NCBI RefSeq assembly: GCF_018388445.1
Contig: NZ_CP074405.1
Span: 2,108,001-2,172,000, forward strand
Direction: 5' to 3'
Source: Cellulomonas wangleii
GTDB taxonomy: Bacteria > Actinomycetota > Actinomycetes > Actinomycetales > Cellulomonadaceae
Length of the DNA: 64,000 nucleotides
Every line of letters starts with the position of its first letter. The first letter of the stretch is position 1. Made by a program: the position numbers and the translations under genes. Positions 52,131 through 61,879 of the stretch are shown here, in pieces. The notes under the pieces are model-generated. The model had not been told where the DNA came from. It was given only the letters and a program-made list of their open reading frames with translations, and searched no databases.

Positions 52131-53156
52131 TCAGGCGAGGGCCCGCGCCACCGTCAGCAGGTTCTGCGGGACGAACTTCACCTTGCCGGCGACCTCCTCG
52201 AGCGGCACCAGCACGACCTCCTCACCACGGATGGCCGTCATGACGTTGGTGGTACCGGCCGTCACGGCGTCGATCGCCGCGACGCCGAACCGGGACGCCA
52301 GGATCCGGTCCGCCGCCGTGGGGATGCCGCCGCGCTGCGTGTGGCCGAGCACCGTGACGCGCGTGTCGAAGCCGGTGCGCTGCTCGATCTCGGTCTTCAG
52401 CCGCTCACCGATGGCACCCGCGACGATCTCGCCGTACTTGCCCATCTGCGTCTCGTAGTGCATCGGCGTGTTCTCGGCGGGCACGGCCCCCTCGGCCACG
52501 ACGACGATCGAGAAGCTCGCGTGCGCGCGGTGGCGGTGCTTGAGGAAGCGCTCGATCCGACCGATGTCGAACGGCTCCTCCGGGGCCAGCACGAGCTCCG
52601 CACCACCGGCGATGCCCGACGTCACGGCGATCCAGCCGGCGTGGCGCCCCATGACCTCGACGATCATCACGCGGTTGTGCGACTCGGCCGTCGTGTGGAT
52701 CCGGTCGATGGCCTCGGTGGCGATGCTCACCGCGGTGTCGAACCCGATCGAGGCGTCGGTGCCCCAGACGTCGTTGTCGATCGTCTTGGGGATGCCGACG
52801 ACCTTCACGCCCGCCTCGGCGACCTTGCTCGCGGCGTTCAGCGTCCCGTCGCCGCCGATGCAGATGAGCGCCTCGATGCGCTCCGCCTCGAGCGTCGCCA
52901 GTGCGGCGTCGAGCCCGCCGTCCGAGGCGTGCGGGTGGTACCGCGCCGTGCCGAGGAGCGTGCCGCCCGTGGGCAGCACGTTGCGGATGTGCTGGCGCGT
53001 CAGCGGCATGACGTCCCCGTCGACGACGCCCTTCCACCCGTTGCGGAAACCGATGATGGAGTGGCCGTGCTCGCCCTCCCCCCGCTTGACGACCGCACGG
53101 ATCGCGGCATTCAGGCCGGGGACGTCGCCGCCACCCGTGAGCAGACCGACTCGCAC
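52131..53156 (-). CDS. pfkA: 6-phosphofructokinase (group III ATP-type)
   Basis: Phosphorylates fructose-6-phosphate. The 341-residue protein opens RVGLLTGGGDVPGLNAAIRA. The nucleotide loop is CIGGDGTLNAAS, with Gly at the discriminating position as in ATP enzymes. The catalytic motif is GIPKTIDNDVWGTD, with Lys before TIDND as in pyrophosphate enzymes. This mix is typical of actinobacterial group III, ATP-dependent enzymes. MGRHAGWIAVTSGIAGGAEL and GHTQRGG follow. The start is GTG at 53156 with GAGGAG upstream. It is a stand-alone gene with its own terminator. Confidence 0.95.
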   Translation of the reverse strand: MRVGLLTGGGDVPGLNAAIRAVVKRGEGEHGHSIIGFRNGWKGVVDGDVMPLTRQHIRNVLPTGGTLLGTARYHPHASDGGLDAALATLEAERIEALICIGGDGTLNAASKVAEAGVKVVGIPKTIDNDVWGTDASIGFDTAVSIATEAIDRIHTTAESHNRVMIVEVMGRHAGWIAVTSGIAGGAELVLAPEEPFDIGRIERFLKHRHRAHASFSIVVVAEGAVPAENTPMHYETQMGKYGEIVAGAIGERLKTEIEQRTGFDTRVTVLGHTQRGGIPTAADRILASRFGVAAIDAVTAGTTNVMTAIRGEEVVLVPLEEVAGKVKFVPQNLLTVARALA

Positions 53157-53310
53157 GCTGGAGCTCCTCGTTCGCAGGGGCCGTCCCGCCGGGACAGCAG
53201 GGGGCCGGGCGCGCTCCGACGCGGCGCCGCACCTCCCACACTAGCGAGACCCGCGTGCGACGCCCTGCGGCTTCGGTCCCGGTGGGAGCCCGCGACCAGG
53301 GCGTAGGGCG

Positions 53311-55104
53311 TCAGGCGCTGCGCCCCAGGTCGAGGTCCCGCCCCGGGATCGCGTCGAGCAGCGTGCGGGTGTACTCCGTGCGCGGCGCGTCGAACACGTC
53401 GTCCACCGTGCCGCTCTCCACGACCCGTCCCTCCTGCATCACGCAGACCTCGTCCGCGATCTGGCGCACCACGGCGAGGTCGTGGCTGATGAACAGGTAC
53501 GACAGGCCGAGCCGCTCCTGCAGGCCGGCCAGCAGGTGCAGGATCTGCGACTGCACGATGACGTCGAGCGCCGAGACCGCCTCGTCGCACACCACGAGCT
53601 CGGGCTCGAGCGCCAGGGCGCGGGCGATCGCGACCCGCTGGCGCTGCCCGCCCGACAGCTCCGCCGGGTACCGCGACAGCAGGGAGGTGGGCAGCGCCAC
53701 CTGGTCCATGAGCTCGCGGACGCGCGCGTGGCGCTGCGCGCGGTCGCCGGTGCGGTGCGCCCGCAGCGGCTCCTCGATCGTCCGGAACACCGTGAACAGC
53801 GGGTCGAGGGACGCGTACGGGTCCTGGAAGATCGGCTGCACCCGCCGCCGGAACGCGACCTCGGCGGAGCGGTCGCGGTGCGCCACGTCGACACCGTCGA
53901 ACCGGATCGCGCCGGACGTCGGGGCCAGCAGCCCCAGCATCATCCGCGCGACGGTCGACTTGCCGGACCCGGACTCCCCCACCACGGCCACGGTGCGCCC
54001 CCGGGGGATGACCAGGCTCACGTCGTCGACCGCGGTGAAGTCCGCGCCCCGGCCGAGCAGCCCGCGGCCGCGGATCCGGAACACCTTGCTGACGCGGTCG
54101 ACCTCGACGAGCGGCGCTGCAGCCTCGGCGCCGTGCGGGGCCGACGCTCCCGGCCCGGCGGTGCGACCGGTCGCGGCGGGCCGGACGTCCTCCTGCTCGC
54201 CGGTCCGCGCGGCGGCGGGCTCCGCACCGACGGGCACGGGGACGTCGGCACCGTGACGGGCGAGCTCGATGCGCCGCGACGTCAGGGAGGGTGCCGCGGC
54301 GAGCAGCCGCCGCGTGTACTCGTGCTGCGGGGCCGTGAGGATCGCGTGCGCGTCCCCCTCCTCGACCACCTCGCCGCGGTACATCACGACCACCCGGTCG
54401 GCGCGCTCCGCCGCCAGCCCCAGGTCGTGCGTGATGAGCAGCACCGCGACGCCCAGCCGGTCGGTGAGCTCCGTCAGCCCGTCGAGGATCGTGCGCTGCA
54501 CCGTCACGTCGAGCGCCGACGTCGGCTCGTCGGCGATGAGCAGACGCGGCCGGGCGGCCAGGCCGACGGCGATCAGCGCCCGCTGCCGCATGCCCCCCGA
54601 GAACTCGTGCGGGTACTGCTGCGCACGCCGCTCCGCGTCGGGCAGGCCGGCCTCGGCCAGGAGCTCGATCGTGCGCGCGCGCACGCCCCGGCCGCGCAGC
54701 ACGCCGTTGTCCTCGAGCGTCTCGTCCACCTGGGACCCGACCCGGCGGACCGGGTTGAGGTTCGACATCGGGTCCTGCGGCACCATCCCGATGCGCGAGC
54801 CGCGGACGCGGTGCATCGCGTCGGGCCCGAGCGCCACGAGGTCCTCGCCCTCGAAGAGGATCGAGCCCGCCGTGACGGAGCCGTTGCCGGCGAGCAGCCC
54901 GATCACGGCGGCGGCCGTCGTGGACTTGCCCGAGCCGGACTCCCCCACGACCGCCACGGTCTGGCCGGCGTGGACGTCGAACGACACGCCGCGCACCGCG
55001 GTGGCCGTGCCGGACTCCGTGCGGAACGTGACCTCGAGGTCCCGGATGCGCAGCAGCGGCTCGCCCCGGTCGTCCTCCTGCTCCGGTGTGCCGGTCACGC
55101 TCAT
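53311..55104 (-). CDS. Peptide-type ABC transporter ATP-binding protein, two domains fused
   Basis: A 597-residue protein combining the two ATPases (DppD and DppF types) that are usually separate. The first domain has VVGESGSGKSTTAAAV, EFSGGMRQRALIAVGLAARP and DEPTSALDVT. After a linker of about 60 residues, the second has the same Walker A (VVGESGSGKSTVARMM), LSGGQRQRVAIARALALEP and CDEAVSALDV. The second domain ends with the CxxEGRVVESG-type tail of DppF proteins. It overlaps the permease stop by four bases (ATGA) and is the last gene of the transporter operon. Confidence 0.95.
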   Translation of the reverse strand: MSVTGTPEQEDDRGEPLLRIRDLEVTFRTESGTATAVRGVSFDVHAGQTVAVVGESGSGKSTTAAAVIGLLAGNGSVTAGSILFEGEDLVALGPDAMHRVRGSRIGMVPQDPMSNLNPVRRVGSQVDETLEDNGVLRGRGVRARTIELLAEAGLPDAERRAQQYPHEFSGGMRQRALIAVGLAARPRLLIADEPTSALDVTVQRTILDGLTELTDRLGVAVLLITHDLGLAAERADRVVVMYRGEVVEEGDAHAILTAPQHEYTRRLLAAAPSLTSRRIELARHGADVPVPVGAEPAAARTGEQEDVRPAATGRTAGPGASAPHGAEAAAPLVEVDRVSKVFRIRGRGLLGRGADFTAVDDVSLVIPRGRTVAVVGESGSGKSTVARMMLGLLAPTSGAIRFDGVDVAHRDRSAEVAFRRRVQPIFQDPYASLDPLFTVFRTIEEPLRAHRTGDRAQRHARVRELMDQVALPTSLLSRYPAELSGGQRQRVAIARALALEPELVVCDEAVSALDVIVQSQILHLLAGLQERLGLSYLFISHDLAVVRQIADEVCVMQEGRVVESGTVDDVFDAPRTEYTRTLLDAIPGRDLDLGRSA

Positions 55105-56039
55105 CGCCTCCTCGATCGCGGGTCGAGGGCCTCACGCAGCGCCTCGCCGAACAACGTGAAGCCCAGGGCCGTCACGGAGATGCAGATGCCGGGCCACAGC
55201 GCGAGCCGTGGTGCCACCTCGAGCTCGTTCTGCGCGGCCACGAGCATGCGCCCCCACTCGGCGGTCGTCGGCGACCCGCCGCCCAGGCCGAGGAACGACA
55301 GCGCCGCCGCCTCGATGACGGCCGTCGCGAGCAGGAGCGTGGCCTGCACGATCACCGGGGACACGCTGTTGGGCAGGACGTGGCTCATGGTGACCGTGCG
55401 CCGTGACAGGCCCAGGGACCGGGCGGCCAGCACGTAGTCCTGGCCCTTCTGGGCCAGCATCGACCCCCGCAGCAGCCGCGCGAACACGGGCACCTGGACG
55501 ACGCCGATCGCGATGACGACCGACGAGGGCGTCTGCCCGGCCACCGCGGCGATCGACACGGCGAGCAGCAGGCTGGGGACGGCCAGCATGAGGTCGACCA
55601 GCCGCATGACGGCCGAGTCGACCCACCCGCCGAACGCGCCTGCGAGCACCCCGAGCACCATGCCGCCCGCGAGCCCGAGCAGCGTCGACAGGACACCGAT
55701 GAGCAGCGAGGCGCGCGCCCCCCAGATCAGCTGGGACAGCACGTCGGCCCCGTACCGGTCCAGGCCGAGCGGGTGGGCGGCCGACGGCCCGGGGATGTAC
55801 GTCGGGCGGACGTCGGCACGGCCGGGCAGCGCACCGGGCGCGTACGGCGCCAGCACCGGGGCGAGCAGGGCCACCAGCAGGAACGCCACGACGATCACGA
55901 CGCCGAGGATCGCCGCGGGGTTGCGCAGCAGACGACGCGCCGCGACGCGCCACAGCGCCTCCCCCGCGCGGCGGTCCTCCGCGAGCTCGCCGGCGTCGAC
56001 CGGCGCCTGCGGGACCTCGTAGACCTCGGGTGCGCTCAT
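55101..56039 (-). CDS. Peptide-type ABC transporter permease (DppC family)
   Basis: A 312-residue inner-membrane permease. The polar N-terminus is followed by a first helix (LGVVIVVAFLLVALLAPVLA), the periplasmic HPLGLDRYGADVLSQLIWGA segment typical of DppC/OppC, and five more helices. The EAA loop lies around YVLAARSLGLSRRTVTMSHV. It overlaps DppB at its start and the ATPase at its end, each by four bases. It would form the channel with DppB. Confidence 0.95.
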   Translation of the reverse strand: MSAPEVYEVPQAPVDAGELAEDRRAGEALWRVAARRLLRNPAAILGVVIVVAFLLVALLAPVLAPYAPGALPGRADVRPTYIPGPSAAHPLGLDRYGADVLSQLIWGARASLLIGVLSTLLGLAGGMVLGVLAGAFGGWVDSAVMRLVDLMLAVPSLLLAVSIAAVAGQTPSSVVIAIGVVQVPVFARLLRGSMLAQKGQDYVLAARSLGLSRRTVTMSHVLPNSVSPVIVQATLLLATAVIEAAALSFLGLGGGSPTTAEWGRMLVAAQNELEVAPRLALWPGICISVTALGFTLFGEALREALDPRSRRR

Positions 56040-57040
56040 CGGGTCCTCATCCTCGGGTCGATCAGGCCGTACGACACGTCGACCGCCAGGTTCACCAGGG
56101 CGTAGACCACGGCGATGAGCAGGATGAAGCCCTGCAGCACCGCGTAGTCGAGGTTGAACACCGCGTCGGCGAGGAACTTGCCGACGCCGGGGAACGCGAA
56201 CACGGTCTCGGTCAGCACCGCGCCGGACAGCAGCAGGCCGATCTGCAGGCCGATGGTGGTCGAGACGGGCAGCATCGCGTTGTGCAGGATCACGCGCCCG
56301 CGCACGTGGGAGGGCGCGAGCCCCTTGGCGCGGGCGGTGCGGACGTAGTCGGCGTGCTGCACGTCGATCACCGACGCGCGGGTGATCCGGGCGATGATCG
56401 CCAGCGGGATGGTGCCCAGCGCGAGGGCCGGCAGCACGAGGTGCATCAGGGCGTCCCAGCTCGCGTCCCACTCGCGGGTCGCGACCCCGTCGAGCACGTA
56501 GAACCCGGTCGGGTGCGTCGCCACCATGGCGGGGTCCTGCCGCCCGGCGGACGGGAACCAGCCGAGCTGTACGGCGAACAGCCACTTCAGCAGGAACGCC
56601 AGGAAGAAGACGGGGATCGTCACGCCGAGCAGCGAGCTCACGACCGCGGCGTGGTCGACGAGCCGACCCTGGCGTCGGGCCGCCACGTAGCCCAGCGGGA
56701 CGCCCACGCCGACGGCGACGAGCAGCGCGACGAGCGACAGCTCGATCGTCGCGGGGAACCGGGCCACGAACTCGTCGAGGACGGGCCGCCCCGTGCGGGT
56801 CGACACGCCGAAGTTGCCCTGCAGGAGCTGACCCAGCCAGGTCACGTACTGCTGGGGCAGCGGTCGGTCGAACCCGTAGAGCTGGTTGATGCGTGCCACG
56901 GCGTCCGGGGTCGCGCGCTCCCCCAGGAGGGCCGTCGCCGGCCCCCCCGGGAGAGCACGCACCCACAGGAACAGCAGCACCGACAGCCCGAGCAGGGTCG
57001 GGACGAGCAGCGCGAGGCGCCGCAGGATCAGTCGGGTCAT
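56036..57040 (-). CDS. Peptide-type ABC transporter permease (DppB family)
   Basis: A 334-residue permease with six hydrophobic segments. It has the DppB hallmark start TRLILRRLALLVPTLLGLSV, QYVTWLGQLLQGNFGVS, and the EAA loop in DYVRTARAKGLAPSHVRGRV. It begins 16 bp after the substrate-binding protein and overlaps DppC by four bases at its end. It belongs to one minus-strand operon of four genes: binding protein, DppB, DppC, fused ATPase. Confidence 0.95.
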   Translation of the reverse strand: MTRLILRRLALLVPTLLGLSVLLFLWVRALPGGPATALLGERATPDAVARINQLYGFDRPLPQQYVTWLGQLLQGNFGVSTRTGRPVLDEFVARFPATIELSLVALLVAVGVGVPLGYVAARRQGRLVDHAAVVSSLLGVTIPVFFLAFLLKWLFAVQLGWFPSAGRQDPAMVATHPTGFYVLDGVATREWDASWDALMHLVLPALALGTIPLAIIARITRASVIDVQHADYVRTARAKGLAPSHVRGRVILHNAMLPVSTTIGLQIGLLLSGAVLTETVFAFPGVGKFLADAVFNLDYAVLQGFILLIAVVYALVNLAVDVSYGLIDPRMRTR

Positions 57041-57056
57041 CGGGTCGAGCAGCTCC

Positions 57057-58724
57057 TCAGTCGCCCAGGGTGATCACGTTGTAGACCTCGTCCTGGACCG
57101 GCGACGCCGGGTAGCCCTGGACGTCGGCCTTGAACGCGAGCGACGGCACCGGGTGGGCCAGCGGGACGCCCGGCAGGAAGTCGAGGATGGCCGCGTTGGC
57201 CGCCTCGTACGCCTCGGTCTGGGCGTCGAGGTCCGCGACGTACCGCGCGTCGTTGATCGCCGTGAACAGCTCGGGGTTGTCGAAGCCCCACTCGTTCGAC
57301 GTGCCGCCGAAGAAGACGCCGATGAAGTTGTAGGTGTCGTTGTAGTCGCCGGTCCACCCGAGCAGGTGCAGCCCGTGGTCGGCGCCGCCCTGGATCCGGT
57401 CGAGGTACTCCGGGTTCCACGGGTCCGGCACCGCGTTGACCGTGATGCCGACGGCCTCGAGGTCCGCCTCGATCGCCGTGAACACCTGCTCCGGCGTCGG
57501 CATGTAGGGCCGCGACACGTTGGTCGGGTAGTTGAAGTCGATCGTGAGCGCCGACTTCCCGGCCTCGGCGAGCAGGGAGCGCGCCTTGTCCGGGTCGTAC
57601 TCGTAGGTCGCGACGTCGGCGTTCCAGCCGGCGACCGACGGCGGCACGAAGTTCGTCGCGACCTCGGTGCCCTCGGGCAGCGTCTGGGCGACGAGCGCCT
57701 CCTTGTTGATCGCGTGCGCGATCGCCTGCCGGACCCGCACGTCGGCCAGGTCCGGGTTGGCCTGGTTCATGCCGAGGTACAGCACGTTGAAGGGCTCACG
57801 GTTGACGATCTGGAAGCCTGCCTCCTCGAGGGCCACCACGTCGGCGGGGCCGACGAGGTCGTACCCGTCGATGTCGCCGGCCTGCAGCGCCTGCCGTCGC
57901 GCGGTCGCGTCCGAGATGATCGGGAAGACGACCCGCCGGACCTGACCCTGCTCGCCCCAGTAGTCGTCGTAGGCGCTGAGCACGACCTCCTCGCCCGGGC
58001 TCCAGGACTCGAACACGAAGGGCCCGGTGCCGGTGGGGTGCCCGGTGGCGTACTCGGGCAGCACCGGCGCCTCGCCGTCGCCGCTCACGCCGTCCGCGTC
58101 GTACTCCTCGAGCGCCGTGGGCGACTGCATGGCGAACGCGGGCAGGGACAGGGCCGAGACCAGCTCCGGCAGCGGGCTGCGCAGGTGGATCACGGCGGTG
58201 CCGGCGTCGGGCGCCTCGCACGACTCGTACTTGCCGGTGCCGTTCAGGCTCTCGACGTCGCTGCTCGCGAACCCGCCGTTGACCTTCTGCCAGTAGTAGG
58301 AGAGCGACTCCGACTGCAGGACACCGGTGAAGTTGTTCCAGCGCTCGAAGTTGGCGCACACCGCGTCGCCGTCGAAGTCGGTGCCGTCGTGGAAGGTCAC
58401 GCCCTCCTTGAGCTCGAACGTGTACTCCAGGCCGTCGTCGCTGACCTCCCACGACTCCGCGAGCAGGGGCGCGGGGTCTGCCGTGCCGGGCTCGACGCCG
58501 ACCAGGCCCTCGAAGATCTGGCGCGCCACGCGGAACGACTCGCCGTCGCTGGCGAAGGCCGGGTCGAGCGAGGACGGGTCGCCGGACGCCGCGAAGATGA
58601 AGGTGTCACGCCCTCCGTCCGTCGCGCCGTCGTCGCCACCGGTGTCGCGGTCGCTGGCGGCGCACGCGGTCAGGGCGAGCCCCACCACCAGCCCTCCGGC
58701 CACCATCTGCCATCTGGTCCTCAC
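57057..58724 (-). CDS. Family 5 extracellular solute-binding lipoprotein
   Basis: A 555-residue periplasmic/cell-surface binding protein that feeds the DppBC channel. A short basic start and hydrophobic stretch end in the lipobox LALTACAA, so the mature protein should begin with a lipid-modified Cys. The family 5 motif YTFELKEGVTFHDGTDFDGD lies around residues 100-120. AYDDYWGEQG and DVRVRQAIAHAINKEAL follow. The ligand (peptide, sugar or other) is not predictable. I chose GTG 58724, with GAGAGG upstream. It is divergent from the methyltransferase gene. Confidence 0.95.
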   Translation of the reverse strand: MRTRWQMVAGGLVVGLALTACAASDRDTGGDDGATDGGRDTFIFAASGDPSSLDPAFASDGESFRVARQIFEGLVGVEPGTADPAPLLAESWEVSDDGLEYTFELKEGVTFHDGTDFDGDAVCANFERWNNFTGVLQSESLSYYWQKVNGGFASSDVESLNGTGKYESCEAPDAGTAVIHLRSPLPELVSALSLPAFAMQSPTALEEYDADGVSGDGEAPVLPEYATGHPTGTGPFVFESWSPGEEVVLSAYDDYWGEQGQVRRVVFPIISDATARRQALQAGDIDGYDLVGPADVVALEEAGFQIVNREPFNVLYLGMNQANPDLADVRVRQAIAHAINKEALVAQTLPEGTEVATNFVPPSVAGWNADVATYEYDPDKARSLLAEAGKSALTIDFNYPTNVSRPYMPTPEQVFTAIEADLEAVGITVNAVPDPWNPEYLDRIQGGADHGLHLLGWTGDYNDTYNFIGVFFGGTSNEWGFDNPELFTAINDARYVADLDAQTEAYEAANAAILDFLPGVPLAHPVPSLAFKADVQGYPASPVQDEVYNVITLGD

Positions 58725-58794
58725 TGCAGCCACCTCTCGTCAGGGCCTGGTTGTGCACCACGCCGCCCGGGACCCGGCAGACGCTAGGGGCGCC

Positions 58795-58812
58795 GTGTCA
58801 CGCGCGTGTTAC
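58795..58812. promoter_or_regulatory. Palindrome between the binding protein and the methyltransferase gene
   Basis: CACGCGCGTG (58799-58808) is a perfect palindrome, with outer GT (58795-58796) and AC (58811-58812) also matching. It is 71-88 bp upstream of the transporter start and 38-55 bp upstream of the methyltransferase ATG. It could be an operator for either gene. I do not recognise the regulator. Confidence 0.3.
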
Positions 58813-58849
58813 GCACCGGTACGGATTCGGCATCGGACAGACTGGCAGG

Positions 58850-59677
58850 ATGTCGGAGGAATCGCCGGACGACGCGCTGGCCGCTGCCGGATACCTGGAC
58901 GTCCCGGACGATCAGGGCGGACGCGCCGCCCGCGGGTGGTGGGACGCCAACGCGCAGGAGTACCTCGACGAGCACGGCGCGTTCCTCGGCCCCGCCGACC
59001 TGCTGTGGTGCCCCGAAGGGCTGCGGGAGTCGGACGCGCACCTGCTCGGCGACGTCCGCGGCGCCCGGGTCCTGGAGCTCGGTGCCGGGGCGGCCCAGGG
59101 GACGCGCTGGCTGCGCACGCAGGCCGGCGCCGACGGGGTCGCGACCGACGTGTCCGCGGGCATGCTCGCGGCAGCACGGCGGCTCGACGCGCAGACGGGC
59201 ACCCGGACGCCGCTCGTGCAGGCCGACGCCCGTGCCCTGCCGTTCGCGTCCGCGTCGTTCGACGTCGCGTTCACCGCGTTCGGTGCGCTGCCGTTCGTGC
59301 CCGACGCCGCCCGCGTGCACGCCGAGGTCGCCCGGGTGCTGCGCCCGGGCGGCCGCTGGGTCTTCTCGGTCACCCACCCGGTGCGCTGGGCCTTCCCCGA
59401 CGACCCCGGTGAGGGTGGGCTCACGGCCACCCGGTCCTACTTCGACCGACGGCCCTACGTCGAGCAGGCTGCGGACGGGCGCGTGCTGTACGCCGAGTAC
59501 CACAGGACCCTGGCCGACCACGTGGGCGACGTCGTCGGCGCCGGGCTGGTGGTCGACGGGCTCCTGGAGCCCGAGTGGCCCGCGGGCCACCACCGCGTGT
59601 GGGGAGGCTGGGGGCCGGTGCGCGGCGCCCGGTTGCCCGGGACGCTCATCGTGCGGGCGCACCGGCCCCCTGCCTGA
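58850..59677 (+). CDS. Class I SAM-dependent methyltransferase
   Basis: A 275-residue protein with the Rossmann SAM motif VLELGAGAAQGTRWL (about residues 62-76), DVSAGMLAAARR, and the motif IV-like DVAFTAFGALPFVPD. HAEVARVLRPGGRWVFSVTH follows. It resembles the generic UbiE/COQ5-like class found in actinobacteria, and the substrate is unknown. The ATG at 58850 lies within GGCAGGATG. The gene ends only four bases before the end of actP on the other strand. Confidence 0.88.
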   Translation: MSEESPDDALAAAGYLDVPDDQGGRAARGWWDANAQEYLDEHGAFLGPADLLWCPEGLRESDAHLLGDVRGARVLELGAGAAQGTRWLRTQAGADGVATDVSAGMLAAARRLDAQTGTRTPLVQADARALPFASASFDVAFTAFGALPFVPDAARVHAEVARVLRPGGRWVFSVTHPVRWAFPDDPGEGGLTATRSYFDRRPYVEQAADGRVLYAEYHRTLADHVGDVVGAGLVVDGLLEPEWPAGHHRVWGGWGPVRGARLPGTLIVRAHRPPA

Positions 59678-59681
59678 CCCG

Positions 59682-61343
59682 TCAGTGGCTGGTCGCCTTC
59701 TCGGCGCCGGCCCCGGTGAGCGAGCGCACCTCCATCTCGGCGAACTTCTCCGGGTGCGGCTGCTCCTTCGACAGCAGCGTCCCGACGATCCCGAGCAGGA
59801 ACGCGAGCGGGATCGAGACGATCCCCGGGTTCTCCAGCGGGAAGATCGCGAAGTCCACCGACGTGTCGCGGATCATCGACAGGCTGTCGCCCGTGATCGG
59901 GTCGACCTTGCCGGACACCACCGGCGAGAAGGCGATGAGCACGATGCACGAGACGAGCCCGCCGTACATGCTCCACAGCGCGCCGGACGTGTTGAACCGC
60001 TTCCAGAACAGCGAGTACAGGATCGTCGGCAGGTTCGCCGAGGCCGCGACCGCGAACGCCAGCGCCACGAGGAACGCCACGTTCTGACCGTTCGCGAAGA
60101 TCCCGCCCACGATCGCCAGTGCCCCGATCACCAGGACGGTGATGCGTGCGACGCGCACCTCGCCGTCCGGCGCCACCTGGCCCTGCTTGATGACCGACGC
60201 GTAGATGTCGTGCGCGAACGACGCGGCAGCGGTGATCGTCAGGCCCGCGACGACCGCGAGGATGGTCGCGAACGCCACCGCGGAGATGATGCCGAGCAGG
60301 AACACCCCGCCCAGCTCGTACGCGAGCAGCGGCGCCGCGGAGTTCGCCTTGCCGGGCGACGACATGATCGTCTCCGGCCCGACCAGCGCGCCGGCACCGT
60401 AGCCGAGGACGAGCGTGAACAGGTAGAAGATGCCGATGAGCCAGATCGCCCACACCACCGACCGACGCGCCTCCTTGGCGGACGGCACGGTGTAGAAGCG
60501 CATGAGGACGTGCGGCAGACCGGCGGTCCCGAGCACGAGCGCCAGCGCGAGGGACAGGAAGTTGAGCTGCGTCAGCGCCGTGGCCCCGTACTGCCGGCCG
60601 GGCTCGACGAGCGTCTCACCGCCCTCGCCCGCGGCGTCGATCGCTCCCTGGAGCACCGCCGACAGGTCGAAGCCGAACCGCGCGAGGACCCACACGGTCA
60701 TGAGGCCCGCGCCGGCGATCAGCAGGATCGCCTTGATGATCTGCACCCACGTGGTGCCCTTCATGCCGCCGACGAGGACGTAGAGGATCATCAGCGCGCC
60801 GACCACGGCGATCACGAGCGCCTGCCCCGCGGGACCGTCGATGCCCAGCAGCAGAGCGACGAGACCACCCGCCCCCGCCATCTGCGCCAGCAGGTAGAAG
60901 AACACGACGGCGAGCGTCGACAGCGCCGCGGCGAGCCGCACCGGACGCTGCTTCAGCCGGAACGACAGCACGTCGGCCATCGTGAAGCGCCCGGTGTTGC
61001 GCAGCAGCTCGGCGACCAGCAGGAGCGCCACGAGCCAGGCGACCAGGAACCCGATCGAGTACAGGAAGCCGTCGTACCCGTAGATGGCGATGGCACCGCA
61101 GATGCCCAGGAACGACGCCGCGGACAGGTAGTCCCCCGCGATCGCCGTCCCGTTCTGCGGCCCCGTGAAGGACCGGCCGGCCGCGTAGTAGTCCGCGGCA
61201 CTCTTGTTGTTGCGTGACGCCCGGAACACGATCACCAGGGTCACCAGGACGAACGCCCCGAAGATGGCGATGTTGACGACGGGATCGCCGACCTGGCCGC
61301 CGTCGGCGGCAGCGGCGGCCACGGGTGCACCGGCGGCGATCAT
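59682..61343 (-). CDS. actP: Cation/acetate symporter (SSS family)
   Basis: A 553-residue sodium/solute symporter with about 13 hydrophobic helices. Typical ActP sequences are YYAAGRSFTGPQNGTAIAGD, DYLSAASFLGICG, LSFRLKQRPVRLAAA, and the conserved QLNFLSLALALVLGTAGLPH with VLMRFYTVPSAKEARRSV. Family knowledge points to uptake of acetate or other short carboxylates, such as pyruvate. It overlaps the DUF485 gene by four bases, the usual actP-yjcH pair. The start is ATG at 61343. Confidence 0.94.
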   Translation of the reverse strand: MIAAGAPVAAAAADGGQVGDPVVNIAIFGAFVLVTLVIVFRASRNNKSAADYYAAGRSFTGPQNGTAIAGDYLSAASFLGICGAIAIYGYDGFLYSIGFLVAWLVALLLVAELLRNTGRFTMADVLSFRLKQRPVRLAAALSTLAVVFFYLLAQMAGAGGLVALLLGIDGPAGQALVIAVVGALMILYVLVGGMKGTTWVQIIKAILLIAGAGLMTVWVLARFGFDLSAVLQGAIDAAGEGGETLVEPGRQYGATALTQLNFLSLALALVLGTAGLPHVLMRFYTVPSAKEARRSVVWAIWLIGIFYLFTLVLGYGAGALVGPETIMSSPGKANSAAPLLAYELGGVFLLGIISAVAFATILAVVAGLTITAAASFAHDIYASVIKQGQVAPDGEVRVARITVLVIGALAIVGGIFANGQNVAFLVALAFAVAASANLPTILYSLFWKRFNTSGALWSMYGGLVSCIVLIAFSPVVSGKVDPITGDSLSMIRDTSVDFAIFPLENPGIVSIPLAFLLGIVGTLLSKEQPHPEKFAEMEVRSLTGAGAEKATSH

Positions 61344-61711
61344 GCGCGGCTCCCGTCCGCGGGGCGGGCCGGGGCCGCGCCGTCGATGAGGGCACCGGAC
61401 TCGATGTGCTCGCGAAGGTTCTCCGCGACCGCGTCCTGCTTCTGGTTCGCCCAGCGCGCGTAGGCCATCGTGATGGCGAACGTGGAGACGAACTGCCCGA
61501 GCCCGAGGAGCAGCCCCACCGTGATCGTGCCGACGACCCGCTGGCTCATGAACGCGTGGGCGTAGTTCGCGAGCAGGACGTACAGGAAGTACCACGCCAG
61601 GAACAGCGCGGTCATCGGGAACACGAAGTTGCGGAACCTGCGCCGCAGGTCCTGGAACTCCGGCGATCGTTGAACGCGCTGGTAGTCGGTCTCCGTCTGA
61701 CTCTGGGACAC
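61340..61711 (-). CDS. DUF485-family inner membrane protein (YjcH-like)
   Basis: A 123-residue protein with a charged N-terminus and two hydrophobic helices (FRNFVFPMTALFLAWYFLYV and TITVGLLLGLGQFVSTFAIT). These are the DUF485 features of the small protein always found before ActP-type symporters. Its role in transport or stability is not established. GGAGG precedes a GTG at 61711 with five-base spacing, so I start there; another GTG two codons earlier is in frame. The gap to polA (61712-61879) contains nothing else I can identify. Confidence 0.88.
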   Translation of the reverse strand: MSQSQTETDYQRVQRSPEFQDLRRRFRNFVFPMTALFLAWYFLYVLLANYAHAFMSQRVVGTITVGLLLGLGQFVSTFAITMAYARWANQKQDAVAENLREHIESGALIDGAAPARPADGSRA

Positions 61712-61879
61712 ATGCACCTCCGCTGCCCGGGCGGCCCCGTCGCCGCCAGGTGGACACTGTGGCGCACATCACCCCACGGAATCCAGACATCGGGGCACGA
61801 AACTTCGTCCGCGTGTCGCGGACCGCGACGAGGGTCACACGGACCGGTGACATCGCGGGCCCGCCCGGGGCGCCTGCGG

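Noticed and set aside
52131..53156. Pyrophosphate-dependent phosphofructokinase, because of the Lys before TIDND
   Set aside because: The Gly in GGDGT is the ATP-type residue; the Gly/Lys combination is the known actinobacterial ATP-dependent group.
59678..59681. A missing terminator between the methyltransferase and actP as evidence of overlapping antisense RNA
   Set aside because: The 4-bp gap between convergent genes is real, but read-through cannot be judged from sequence alone.
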